A stretch of DNA of 64,000 nt from Craterostigma plantagineum (Eukaryota > Streptophyta > Magnoliopsida > Lamiales > Linderniaceae), in the NCBI GenBank assembly GCA_027422505.1, contig JAPQWV010000018.1, positions 19,610,001 to 19,674,000 on the forward strand, written 5' to 3'. The position numbers were made by a program, and so were the translations under genes. The notes beneath the pieces are model-generated. The model saw nothing but the letters and a program-made list of their open reading frames with translations, had not been told where the DNA came from and made no database searches. How positions within the stretch are numbered: position 1 is the stretch's first letter; each line of letters starts with the position of its first letter. Positions 11,601 through 23,314 of the stretch are shown piece by piece.

Positions 11601-13429
11601 GATTCTTCCTCTGATGGATTAGATCGATAAAAACTTGCAGATGGCAGAATTAGGATGGGATTAATATCAAGATTCCGAAAAGGGTTATTGATTAACGTTA
11701 GAATTCATCGCCGTTTACGATTTTCCCTAACCTCTGTCCCTGCAAGAACAGATGAGAGAGAAAGAGGAGAGGATATATCTTCCAACTAAATTTGAACGAG
11801 CGAAGGGAAGAAAGGAGTAGAGGGAATACTAATCAGGTATGTTATATGAAGGGACGTAAAATGCTATATTTATATATGTGCCCTCTTTCTTTTATAAATA
11901 ATTTTTTATAAAAAAATACTATATTTCCTTCGTTTGCGTATTTTATTATCTTTCAACAGATATTTGTGAAAACAAGGGTCACTCAATACAAAATATGTTA
12001 GTCACTTGTAATTTTCGAATATAAATAGACGTCATTAATTTTTTTGTTAGTAGAATATCAAACGAGCTTGATGAATGTAAGTGCAGGTTTTTAATTAATT
12101 GAGTAGTAATTGAGGGCGAAGTTGCTTGAATCATAAAATCTGAACCGTTCATTGCTTAGTTCGTATTTTTTGGCGCAATTGCTGGTTTTGTGTAATTCAC
12201 AACTTGACAACTGAATGGGTTTTTCTTATTTTCGGAGATATATTAAATAATATGTTTTCCGTATCACTTAATAAATCTATAATATCCCCTTTTCCGCAAT
12301 TTTTAATTGCATTTGTAGTACTATTAGATAACTAGCTAGAGAAATTTCAAGAGGTAGTATATGTATAACTGAACTAGGAATCATTTACTCGTCTTTTTTA
12401 AGCAATTATGCGCGATAACAAACTTTCAACTGAATAAATTAGAATAAATAAAGAGTTCGGCTACAAGACTTTGGTAAAAGCGCCACAATTAGTAAATGTA
12501 TGTTCTTAGTAAAAATAAAATATCGGATCGAAGATAGGACAGGACTTATTTTTCAATCGCGACATCAATAAAAAATTTATTGTTTAGTTGTTGAACTAAA
12601 CCAGCAAAGTCAAATAAAATTTAACAAACAACTAAAAACCATAGAAAAAAGGAATTGTAAAGCGAAGCTTAATTCACTTCACCAACCTCACCAATTTGAA
12701 TGTTCGGTTAGGAAAAGTACATGTGCTTAGACTGAATCCACAGTACACTGTAGTCAAACGATGTTACAGAAAAATAATATATTTAAAAAAAGAATCGATC
12801 CATATCACCGAAGTCCTAATAGTTATAAGATGACGAAAAGATCAGATGACATAATCAGCCTTGACAATGGCTGCGTTCACTATGAGAAATTGGAAATATA
12901 AGATAAGTTATCTTTGATTATTAATCTTAAGGGTTGCCGATGATGACAATGTTCACTTTGCAAGATATGTGTTGGGTTAATTAATATTATTTGTAAAATT
13001 ACAAAAGTAACATTCATTTCGTATTTAAAAAGAATAATACTCTTATTAAATCACATGAAATAAAGAATAAATTAGCATTGTATATTTATTTTTATCATAT
13101 AAATCACATGGAATAAACATTATTTTATGATATGGTTTAATAAGGGTATTTTTGTCTTTTCGTATGAATTAATTATATCGGCTCAACCCATTATACGAAT
13201 TATACCGGACTTGTTTGATTATACTAGCGAACCAATGCATCATTGTGAGCTTTTTGGACTTTAGAACGGGTATTATACGGGATAATTTTGATTTCTCTAA
13301 GGTTATCTATCAAAACGGACCCAATGGTGCGGGGCGTGACTTGCGACTAACTTATCATAGAATCCACCCCTCGCCCCATTTCCGCAGAAAATTCTCATGC
13401 CTCTTCTTTTTTTTTTTATATGATAGATC
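11601..13429. other. Spacer; promoter side of the kinase gene
   Basis: No gene recognised in 1.8 kb. Positions 11601-11830 are the probable 5' UTR and proximal promoter of the minus-strand kinase, with a TATATTTATATAT stretch near 11862. The rest is AT-rich. Positions just left of 13430 should belong to the same minus-strand Copia LTR that resumes at 16094, because the next element landed in it. Confidence 0.4.
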
Positions 13430-13574
13430 TGTTGACTTTTCAACAATTGCAGAAGAAAAGAACATGAGCTCAAATTGTTTTTATCTCTTATTACCTAAGC
13501 AATGACGTTAATTGTCATTTGCTTGGCCTATAAATAGGCAATACTATCAATTGTAAAAACCATCCCAAATTAAC

Positions 13575-13605
<31 letters not shown>

Positions 13606-13942
13606 GAGAGAGAGAGAGAAAAAAAATCTTGTTCGGGTGGATAAGGGTGAGAGTGGGTATAGTTTTTACTAGGCAACTGAGAGTGGGTACAAAAACATTA
13701 CCCGAGTGGGTAAGGGGTCTCGCGTTTGGGTTTAAACACGAGCGTTATTTTGTACGGTGTAATATTCTCAAATATAGTGAAACTATTGTCTCTCCGTGGA
13801 GGTAGGCGGTATTGGCCGAACCACGTAAAAATCTCGTGTTCTCTTACGGGGCCATTTCGGTTTTTTTATTGTCCAAATAAAATCGCCGCAGATCCAAAAT
13901 AAACCTTCCGCTCGCCCGAAATATTACCGTTCAACCCCAACA
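13430..13942 (+). repeat. 5' LTR of the gag-only Copia
   Basis: 513 bp, TGTTGA...CAACA, with a CTATAAATAG promoter box near 13529, a GA microsatellite (about 13577-13620) and the ACGTGGTTC-type hairpin motif at 13794-13835. It differs from the 3' LTR mainly by the longer GA tract. Confidence 0.92.
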
Positions 13943-14092
13943 AGTGGTATCAGAGCTAAGCCTAATTGATATTCTGAGTATGCTCTGTGGTTGCAGCTTT
14001 GTCTGATCTTGCACATCAGAAAATATATCAAGAAGGTTTATCGTTACGGGGAGCCGATGTCAGGCCAAAGTTGTTGAATTTCTGCAAGGATA

Positions 14093-15419
14093 ATGGCGAC
14101 GGAAAGCAGTTTCAAAGTGCGGCAATTTGATGGTACGGGGAGTTTTACTCTATGGCAGAGACGAGTGAAGGATATCCTTGTTCATCAAGGTCTTGCTAAA
14201 GCTTTGAAAGGGGACACGGCAAAGCCGGAGAAAATGGCGAAAGAAGACTGGGAGGATTTGGGGTCAAGATGCGTCAGCACAATCCGTCTGTACATTGCGG
14301 ATAATATTATTAATAATGTTGTGAATGAGGATTCTGCACCAGACTTGTGGGCGAAGTTGGAGGAGTTGCATCTCGGGAAGAACTTAACCACAAAGTTAGA
14401 TCTGAAGCGGGAGCTGTACTGTTGAAGATGGAGGAAGGTGGGAATATCATGGATCACATTAGCGTGTTCAACGGACTTGTGAATCAACTTATAAAAGTTG
14501 ATGTAAAGTTGGAGGAAGAAGATAAAGCCCTTTTACTTCTTACCTCGCTTCCTGATTCTTATGATAATTTGGTCACAACCATCTTGTACGGAAAAACGAC
14601 CGTGAAGATGGTGGATGTGCAGTCAACTCTTTTGGCACATGAAAAGAGGAGACGATCAAATTATGGCGATAGCCAAAATTCGGGGCTATTCATGAGGAGA
14701 ATCGTAAAGGAAGGTTTCACGCCAGGGAATTTGGAGGTAGCAGCAGGTCCAAATCAAAGGATAGCGGGAAGGGCATCGTGTGCTACAAGTGTGGTGAGTT
14801 GGGAAACATCAAGAGGAATTGTCCGACTTGGAGGAAGGACAAGAACGACGAGAAAAATTTCACAACCATGATAGCACAGGATACGGATGATGTTGTAGAC
14901 GTTCTCACAGTCTACAATGATGGCGTTTTTTCTCAGGATGAATGGATATTTGATTCGGGGTCGAAGTACCATATTTGCTCCGACAGAAAATATTTTGATA
15001 CGTTCCAGAAGATACGAAGAGGTTCGGTTTCCATGGCTGATGGATACCGGCATGCGGTTCGTGGTGTTGGAATTGTGAAGATCAAAATGGCTGACGGAGC
15101 GGTGCGAGCTTTGGATGGTGTGATATTTGTCCCAGAGTTACGGAAGAATTTAATATCCTTGAGCCAATTAGATTCCAAGGGCTATGGGAGTTTCATAGCA
15201 GGGGGAGTCTGTAAAATCACACGTGGCGGAAAACTCCTACTGAAGGGAGAAGAGCGTGGAGGTTTATATCGTCTGGGCGGGAGTGTGGTACATAATACTC
15301 CGACTTCGATGGGTTCACGAGAATCGCGCGCGCGTGGTGGAAAGGCAGACGATGGTGAGAAGGAAAGTCCTGCTGGAGAAGGGGTTGCGTCGAAGTCCCT
15401 CTTCAGAATCGACGGGTAG
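14093..15419 (+). pseudogene. Copia gag and protease, two frameshifts
   Basis: The ORF starts MATESSFKVRQFDGTGSF and reads typical Copia gag to about 14425, then continues in another frame (14426 to about 14770, ISVFNGLVNQL) and a third frame (14778-15419). The zinc knuckle reads CYKCGELGNIKRNC, where Asn replaces the metal-binding His of CX2CX4HX4C. A protease-like motif FDSGSKYHIC and the segment LRKNLISLSQL follow. No polymerase domains come after. Both the frame breaks and the lost His argue against a working capsid protein. Confidence 0.85.
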
Positions 15420-15614
15420 AGTCGGTTCGGCAGCTGCACACAGGATTGGCCGCGGGTGAATCAAGTTGGTAGGACCTGAATTCTTGATTCGGATATGTGT
15501 AGCTGGTACAAGGAATACCGATGGATGTTCGTGGTAATTGCGAACGGGTTACCCTAATTCTCGGGTTCGCGGAATGCTCTCTAAAGAAGGCGCATATGTT
15601 GAAAATGGGGGAAT

Positions 15615-16093
15615 TGTTGACTTTTCAACAATTGGAGAAGAAAAGAACATGAGATCAAATTGTTTTTGATCTCTTATTACCTAAGCAATGACGTTAATTG
15701 TCATTTGCTTGGCCTATAAATAGGCAATACTATCAATTGTAATAACCATCCCAAATTAACGAGAGAGAGAGAGAAAAAAAATCTTGTCCGGGTGGATAAG
15801 GGTGAGAGTGGGTATAGTTTTTACTAGGCAACTGAAATTGGGTACAAAAACATTACCCGAGTGGGTAAGGGGTCTCGGGTTTGGGTTTAAACATGAGCGT
15901 TATTTTGTATGGTGTAATATTCTCAAATATAGTGAAACTATTGTCTCTCCATGGAGGTAGGCGGTATTGGCCGAACCACGTAAAAATCTCGTGTTCTCTT
16001 ACGGGGCCATTTCGATTTTTTTATTGTCCAAATAAAATCGTCGCGGATCCAAACCTTCCGCTGGGCCCGAAATATTACCGCTCAACCCCAACA
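15615..16093 (+). repeat. 3' LTR of the gag-only Copia
   Basis: 479 bp, same termini as the 5' LTR, shorter GA run. Ends CAACA directly before the AGATC target duplication. Confidence 0.92.
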
Positions 16094-16298
16094 AGATCAA
16101 CAACTTAAGCAACAATGTAACTGTAAGCAAATAAAGTAGTAGAATATAACGTGTTTTTCATTAATAGAATTCAATCAATTACATTTACACCGAAGTCATG
16201 TATATATACAGCTCACTTTGCATCTTTGTCCCACTTATATCTAATTTACACATATGCCTTAGAATACTTTATACTATTACAAATTGGTCCTATCACGA

Positions 16299-16380
<82 letters not shown>

Positions 16381-16756
16381 CAACACTCCCCCAAATTTGG
16401 TGTCCATACAGGTTTAAAACACGAAATTTGGACAAAAAATACTCGAACTTATCCCCAGGTGCTTTAGTAATAAGATCTGTTGGTTGCTCCTAAGAGGACA
16501 AATATTCAGCCTTGATCACATTCTCTTGTCTCTTATGAAGTCCACTTCTATATGCTTGGTTCTCTCGTGAATCATGGTGTTAGCATCTATTTTTATGGAA
16601 GGCTTGCTATCCGACAAAAAACACTGACTTGAATATCTCCTTAAATTTCCAGATCTTACATTATCAGTCATAGCACTTCTATGGTGACCATTGCCATGAC
16701 TTTGTATTCTCTCGGCTGAGCTTCTGGCAACAGTTTTCTACTTCTTGGTTTTCCAG
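16094..16756 (-). mobile_element. Minus-strand Copia relic: RNase H end and LTR
   Basis: Read on the minus strand, 16745-16390 encodes broken RNase H segments recognisable as KTVARSSAE, DSKPSIKIDAN, HERTKHIEVD and a final (Q)PTDLITKA. A polypurine tract AATTTGGGGGAG (16386-16397) precedes an LTR that begins TGTTGAC at 16385 and runs leftward to 16094, where it is interrupted by the gag-only Copia. The upstream coding half is missing: RNase H sequence stops abruptly against the NRAMP exon at 16757. Heavily decayed. Confidence 0.75.
16307..16376. repeat. Long (AT)n microsatellite
   Basis: About 35 AT units inside the LTR of the minus-strand Copia relic. Confidence 0.95.
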
Positions 16757-17033
16757 ATAATAAGGAAGTTAGAAGGTGCAATAGGGATGTTAGTGTTGAC
16801 AGTTGGAGGTTGCTTCTTTTCAGTGAAGGTACGCGCGCGCAGCGTAACCCTCATGAGATCATCAAAGGAATGTTCATGCCAAAGCTCACCACTTCAACTG
16901 CTACAAGGGACGCCATTGCGCTTCTTGGAGCTCTAATCATGCCGTACATATACATTTACATACATATATATATATATATATATTACATTGAAGTCTATTT
17001 TATTTGCATGTAATAATAATTTTTCGATATATC

Positions 17034-17619
17034 TGTTAGGTGAGCTTGATATGTTTGAATATTCAAACATGAAGACACGTGATGTGGGAAACCATCTTCA
17101 AGTGGGATAAAGCAAAAGCATTTGCTATTGTATTGTGGGCGCCGATTTGTTCTTTGAATACAATAAAAAGCATGGATTGAATAAGTCAGACAAGGAGACA
17201 ACAAATGGAAAGAAGAAAAGTTTCGGCTGCCATATATTCCACATTCAAAGGTGGACTGAAACAATTGACGAGTTCACATGTATGTTTGAAGGTCTAGCTT
17301 GCCTATAAATAGGCAGTGTTCGACGATGAGAAGAATTGCCACAGGCCATAGATACCACACACCAGATCTTCTATCCCGTCTCGTATCATTTTCTGGTGTA
17401 GTCTACTCCTAATTTTGTTGTAGCTGTATCACGTCAGTGTACGTGTCTGTAATATCTCCACATAATAAAGAAGTTCTACCCTCCGGCCCGTGGACGTAGG
17501 TCATTCTGACCGAACCACGTAAATCTCGTGTCACTGTCCAAATATTATTTTTGTCTCTTTTATTTATTATCGTCATTTTTTGGGCAAATAATTATCGGGG
17601 ATTTCCGCATATCCTAACA
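17034..17619 (+). repeat. 5' LTR of the intronic Copia
   Basis: Carries CCTATAAATAGG promoter words near 17302 and the CGTGGACGTAGG...CCGAACCACG hairpin at 17488-17520. The LTR end abuts the primer site. Confidence 0.95.
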
Positions 17620-17659
17620 AATTGGTATCAGAGCCAACCCGATTTATTTTTTAGCCACC

Positions 17660-20600
17660 ATGACGATAACAAAAATGTCAATTGAAAAGTTCGACAGAAA
17701 CGTCAACTTTGCAATGTGGAGTCTCAAGATGGAGGTCATACTCATTCAAGACGGTTGCGAGGTGGCGCTTGAAGGCACAAAGAAGAAACCAACGAAATGA
17801 AGGACGATCAATTTAATGAATTGGACAAGAAAGCCAGATCGGCTATTATCTTAAATCTCTCTTACGAGGTTTTACAAGAAGTTGCCACGGAGAGGACGGC
17901 CATGGGTATGTGGGATGCGTTAAAAGCTATCTACATGAAGAAAACTAAGGAGAATCGGCTTTATTTAAAGCAAAAGCTATACAGTATGAAAATGACGGAA
18001 GGTACTTCTATTCTCTCGCATCTCGATAAATTCGATTCTATCATTATTGATTTGGCGAACGTAGAAGTAAAAGTGACGGACGAAGATCAGGCCATAATAT
18101 TGTTGTGTTCCCTTCCTTCGTCTTTAAAACATTTTCGTGACACGATTATATACGGAAAAGACACAATATCATATTCTAGTGTCAAATCCGCGTTACAATC
18201 GAAAGAACAGATAGACAGGGATATTACGGGAGAAACAAGTGGTAGCCAGGCAGAAGGCCTGTTTGCACGGGGAAGACCAGAACGTAGAGACGCTGAAAGT
18301 AGCAGATCTAAAGAAAGGTCGAAATCCAGGTACAGAAATAAAGTCTGTAATTTTTGCAAGAAAAAGGGACACATTAAAGCTGATTGTTTTAAATTAAAAA
18401 ATAAGGAGAAAAATAATCAGCAATTTAATAAACCCGCCGAAGCTAGTTTAGCTGCTGATGAGCGATCGAACTATTTTTGTAGCAACTGCAAATATTGTTA
18501 GGTCTGATAATGAGTGGATCTTAGATTCGGGTTGTTCTTACCACATTAGTCGGAGTCGAAATTGTTTTTCCACATATGAAAAATTCGATGGTGGATATGT
18601 TTTAATGGGAAATGATGCTCCGTGTAAAGTTGTTGGTAAAGACACAATTAGGATCAAGATGTTCGACGGAATCATCCGAACGCTCACAGAAGTCAGACAT
18701 GTTCCAGATATGAAGAGAAATCTTATCTCTTTAGGCACACTTGAATCTCAAGGGTGCAGGTTCTCAGGTGAAGGTGGAGTTTTAAAGATTGCCAGAGGTG
18801 TCCTTGTTGTGACGAAAGCTTGCAGGTCTGGAAATTTATATATTTTGCAGGGAACTACTGTTACAGGTTCCGCTGCAGTTTCAGCATCCCCGGAGGTTGA
18901 TACCACGCGATTATGGCATATGCGACTTGGACACATGGGAGAAAAGGGCTTGACAATTTTAAGCAAGCGGGGCCTACTTTGTGGTCAAAGTACTGGTAAG
19001 ATGGACTTTTGTGAACATTGTATTTTTGGGAAGCAGAAACGAGTCAGCTTCAATTCGCCAGCAGTCCACAGGACGAAAGGTACTTTGGACTATATTCATT
19101 CTGATGTATGGGGTCCTCGTGTTCCGTCCAAAGGTGGTGCAAGATATATGTTGACTTTCATCGATGATTTTTCGAGGAAAGTCTGGGTCTATTTTCTTAA
19201 GCAGAAAAGTGATGTTTTCCTAACATTTAAACAATGGAAAGCTTTGATTGAAAAGCAGACAGGAAAACAGATCAAGCGGTTGCGGACAGATAATGGCTTA
19301 GAATTTTGTGGAAGCGAGTTGAACGAATTTTGCAAGAATGAAGGTATTGCTCGACATCACACTGTTCGAATGACGCCTCAACAAAATGGTGTTGCCGAGC
19401 GCATGAATCGGACGCTTTTAGAGAGAGCTCGATGTATGATCTCCAACGCTGGGTTGACAAATGATTTTTGGGCTGAAGCTATCGCTGCAGCATGTTATAT
19501 TGTCAACCGCTCACCGTGTTCACCAACCAATCTCAAGACTCCTGAGGAAGTATGGTCAGGTACTCCTGCTGATTACTCCAACTTAAGAATATTTGGGTGC
19601 CCAGCTTATATGCACGTAAACGAGGGAAAGTTAGAGCCTAGAGCTAAGAAATATATTTTCCTCGGTTACGCTTTAGGGGTGAAAGGATATAGACTATATA
19701 ATCCCGATCCCAAGTCACCCAAATTTATAATTAGCAGAGATGTTACATTTGACGAGTGTTCGATGTTACATGCTTCAAAAGAGTCTACTAATTCTTCTAA
19801 TCAAGAAAAGGAGGATAGTGTACACAACGAGGTGGAGCTCGAGATCAATAAAGATCCTTCAGATGACCCTGCTACGAGTTCAACAGATCAAGAGGATGAG
19901 CTAGAACGTGATTCAGATCCTATTGAAGAGGAAAGCACCGAGCAGGAATATTCTATAGCCAGAGATAGGGAGAGACGAGAGATTCGACTACCACAGTGGT
20001 ACGTAAATTTAGTTTCGTACGCTTTATCAGTGGGGCAAGAAACAGGTGGAGGCGGCGAACCTTCTACCTATTCGGAGGCAATTGGCGATGCTAATTCTGA
20101 TAAGTGGCTGGTAGCGATGAATGAAGAAATGGAGTCTCTGCACAAGAATGGTACTTGGATTCTTGTGCCGCCGCCGAAGAAAAAGAAAATAGTCGGATGT
20201 AAGTGGGTCTTCAAGAAAAAAGAAGCTTTATCTGGTTCTGACGATGCAAGGTATAAGGCACGATTAGTCGCGAAAGGCTATAGTCAGGTACAAGGTGTTG
20301 ATTTTAATGATGTTTTCTCACCTGTTGTTAGACATAGCTCTATTCGTGTATTACTTGCAATCGTTGCCATGTATGATTTGGAGTTAGAGCAGCTTGACGT
20401 CAAGACAGCGTTCTTACATGGCGATTTAGATGAACAGATTTATATGAAGCAACCTGAAGACTTCATAGTTGAAGGCAAGGAAGACCAAGTTTGTCTGTTG
20501 AAGAAATCCTTATATGGATTAAAACAGTCTCCAAGACAGTGGTACAAACGGTTTGATTCTTTCATGTTGGGTCATGGTTTCTCCAGGAGCAAGTATGATA

Positions 20601-21058
20601 GTTGTGTTTACTTCCGAAAATGACAGTTCGTTCATTTATCTATTGTTATATGTTGATGACATGCTCATTGCGGCTAAGAATCTTGCACAATTCACCAGTT
20701 GAAGGCCTTATTGAACGGTGAATTTGAAATGAAGGATTTAGGAGCAGCTAAGAAGATTCTTGGTATGGAGATTAGACGTGATAGAGGAGCTGGTAAGTTG
20801 CACCTGACCCAGAAAAGTTACCTCAAGAAGATTTTGGAGAGATTTGGCATGAGCGATGCCAAACCAGTCAGCACTCCTCTTGCTAGCCATTTTAGGCTAA
20901 GCGCTGCTCAGTCACCATCATCAGATGAGGAAGAAGCGTACATGACACGAGTTCCCTACTCTAGTGCAGTCGGCATTATTATGTATGAAATGGCTCTTCC
21001 AATTACCAAGTTTAAGCATTGGTTGGACTTGATTGATATTTTAAAGTTGGTGAACTAG
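17660..21058 (+). pseudogene. Copia gag-pol, frame-broken, RNase H deleted
   Basis: Gag begins at 17660 (MTITKMSIEKFD), breaks frame near 17798, and continues 17797-18501 with zinc knuckle CNFCKKKGHIKADC. Pol resumes in the first frame (from 18458): protease ILDSGCSYHI, pre-integrase HMRLGHMGEKG, integrase core with HSDVW, TDNG (with Leu-Glu after) and the QQNGVAERMNRT glutamate, then reverse transcriptase with [11 protein letters not shown] and LYGLKQSP. After 20623 the frame breaks again; LLYVDDMLIA (catalytic YVDD) lies in 20633-20700, and 20699-21058 codes LGMEIRRDR to PYSSAVGIIMYEMA. There it jumps to LPITKFKHWLDLIDILKLV, a C-terminal tail, so nearly all RNase H is missing. Confidence 0.9.
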
Positions 21059-21151
21059 TCCGTCAGGGCTATGGACAGAGGGAGATGGAAATAAAAGTAT
21101 TTCTACATTAAGGTGGAGTAATTTTTTGGAATCAAGCTCAAGGTGGAGATT

Positions 21152-21737
21152 TGTTAGGTGAGCTTGATATGTTTGAATATTCAAACATGAAGACACGTGA
21201 TGTGGGAAACCATCTTCAAGTGGGATAAAGCAAAAGCATTTGCTATTGTATTGTGGGCGCCGATTTGTTCTTTGAATACAATAAAAAGCATGGATTGAAT
21301 AAGTCAGACAAGGAGACAACAAATGGAAAGAAGAAAAGTTTCGGCTGCCATATATTCCACATTCAAAGGTGGACTGAAACAATTGACGAGTTCACATGTA
21401 TGTTTGAAGGTCTAGCTTGCCTATAAATAGGCAGTGTTCGACGATGAGAAGAATTGCCACAGGCCATAGATACCACACACCAGATCTTCTATCCCGTCTC
21501 GTATCATTTTCTGGTGTAGTCTACTCCTAATTTTGTTGTAGCTGTATCACGTCAGTGTACGTGTCTGTAATATCTCCACATAATAAAGAAGTTCTACCCT
21601 CCGGCCCGTGGACGTAGGTCATTCTGACCGAACCACGGAAATCTCGTGTCACTGTCCAAATATTATTTTTGTCTCTTTTATTTATTATCGTCATTTTTTG
21701 GGCAAATAATTATCGGGGATTTCCGCATATCCTAACA
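21152..21737 (+). repeat. 3' LTR of the intronic Copia
   Basis: 586 bp, one visible substitution against the 5' LTR (CCACGG here, CCACGT there). Confidence 0.95.
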
Positions 21738-22920
21738 ATATCATTACATGAGGCATGCATGCAGGCACAATCTGTTTCTTCACTCAGCACTAGTCATCTC
21801 AAGGAAGATATCGCGCTCCATCGACGGCATAAAGGGCAAGTTAAAAAACTCTCTACAGACACGTACTTATAATTTTATTACGAAACGACTGCCATGATGA
21901 ATTCTGTATTAAATTTTCAGAATGCGAGGAAGTACTTAACTTACTGGAAAGTGCCTTAGCTTTGTTCATCGCCTTCCTCACCAACGTATCTGTGACCTCT
22001 GTGACAGGGAGCGTTTGCTCGATTCCAAATATATCCACACAGAACAAAAACAATTGCCTCAACATTACCCTCAATTCCGCTTCTTTCCTACTCAAGGTCT
22101 CATTCATGTCATGTAATAAATAAATCATGCCTTGTAGTAGAAACTTTTCTTTTAAATTGGTTTTCAAACATCCGAGTTCTCTGGGAAAATGGAGTTCGAA
22201 GCTCTACGCAGCGTCTTTGCTGGCTTCTGGTCAGAGCTCGACTGTGACGGGGACATACACAGGGCAATACATAATGCAGGGTTTTCTCGACCCTTAAGAT
22301 ATGGATAAGAAACCTTCTCACGAGGCGCATCACAATAAACCCGAGCTTAGCAGTCTGCATTATCGGTGGTTCCTCAACAAGCTGCCAGGCTAATCATTTT
22401 TGCCTAAAACTCAAGAAATTTTTCGATATTAATGGCGTCTCTATGTGTATTCATTTATACACAGACGATCCTATCTTTGAACAGCCGTTCACATTGGTCC
22501 CACTCTTCAAGTTTACAAGCAGTGAAGCCAAGATGGGACAGCATAGGAAATCCACAATGGTAAGTAATTAAGATGTTATCTGGTAACTCTTACTACTGTA
22601 TTATGTTACTGTAGCTTCCAATGAACAAATGGCAGGTGACTCTGATACTATGGACTCTAGGGTTTGGCTCTATAGGGATCAATATGTATTTCATGGGTTC
22701 ATGCATGCTTAGATGGCTTACCAACAATAATAGGCTGAATAAGGCAGCAACAATCTCCACCTCTATGATGATCTTCTTGACAGTGCTTGTCTATGCAGCA
22801 ATGCTAATTTACTTGGCAGTTAAGCCAGAAACTCCCAATACATCATGTAATCCAAGGGAATCATCCATTTCAAGTTCTGGGGCATCGACTGATGGTGAGC
22901 CAACGACGAGGAGCATTTAG

Positions 22921-23314
22921 ATTCAAATGGAAGAGATGTGTGAGATCAGATCAGTAGAGTGAAGTGATTACCATCTGTCCTGCTCTTGCATATAATTGGC
23001 AACAGTCAGTGGACACAGCTACGTATTTTCCCTTAGTAAAGAAGAACCAGCTTCAGTCCTTGAAAAAAAAGCCAATTTTTCACCAAAACTCACAGAATCG
23101 AAAACCGCTCCGTAAAGAAAAATACCTCAAAACAAATTGTACAACATTTGTTATATCAGCCTCTGCTCAAAAAGCAAAAGCAAACAGGAAAATTGACGAA
23201 CTGGTTATGATCGTCATGCCAGCTATTTGCAAGTATACACTGACCACTTCTGCAATTACCTACCTGACCTTCTATTTTGTCTTTTTCCCTTAATCAAAGT
23301 GATTGATTAGAGAA
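22921..23314. other. Short spacer between convergent genes
   Basis: About 390 bp between the NRAMP stop codon and the GT47 stop codon, which converge. Only 3'-UTR type sequence; no recognisable motif. Confidence 0.4.

Larger units (their letters stand above)
13430..16093 (+). mobile_element. Copia LTR retrotransposon, gag-protease only
   Basis: The LTRs lie at 13430-13942 and 15615-16093, bounded by TGTTGA and CAACA. The 5-bp target duplication AGATC is perfect (13425-13429 and 16094-16098). The primer site TGGTATCAGAGC (13945-13956) is the initiator-Met-tRNA type, and a polypurine tract GAAAATGGGGGAA lies at 15601-15613. The internal region is only 1.67 kb: gag, zinc knuckle and protease-like sequence, with no integrase, reverse transcriptase or RNase H. 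It is therefore non-autonomous. It inserted into the LTR of an older minus-strand Copia that continues at 16094. Confidence 0.93.
17034..21737 (+). mobile_element. Young Copia element in the NRAMP intron
   Basis: The LTRs (17034-17619 and 21152-21737) are both 586 bp, TGTTAG...CTAACA, and I found a single difference (T/G, at 17517 versus 21635). The target duplication ATATC is perfect (17029-17033, 21738-21742). Primer site TGGTATCAGAGC at 17623-17634; polypurine tract AAGGTGGAGAT at 21140-21150. The order gag, protease, integrase, reverse transcriptase is that of Copia (Tnt1-like), but most of RNase H is deleted. LTR identity says recent insertion, yet the coding region is defective. Confidence 0.95.
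16757..22920 (+). pseudogene. NRAMP: NRAMP metal transporter relic split by a Copia
   Basis: NRAMPs are multi-pass proton-coupled Fe/Mn transporters. Exon a (16757-16943) codes IRKLEGAIGMLVLT..., PHEIIKGMFMPKL and AIALLGALIMP; exon b (21765-21835) continues HNLFLHSALVISRKI, so the conserved MPHN motif spans an intron that holds the whole Copia at 17034-21737. Exon c (21921-22096) has LALFIAFLTNVSVTSV; exon d (about 22174-22400) has [33 protein letters not shown] and RNLLTR; exon e (about 22465-22560) has EQPFTLVPLFKFTSS; exon f (22637-22920) the last membrane segments and stop. The N-terminal exons are absent. Frame breaks: extra CG in a CG run (16825-16840), extra AA near 21937, extra CT near 22181, extra C near 22290, a missing T near 22475. 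The donor after exon b reads GGCAAGT, so GT is lost or it is a GC donor. Non-functional as read. Confidence 0.85.

Noticed and set aside
16151..16493. ORFs of alternating Ile-Tyr
   Set aside because: They are translations of the (AT)n tract, not proteins.
20699..21058. Separate small gene coding LGMEIRRDR
   Set aside because: It is the RT tail of the Copia at 17034, shifted in frame.
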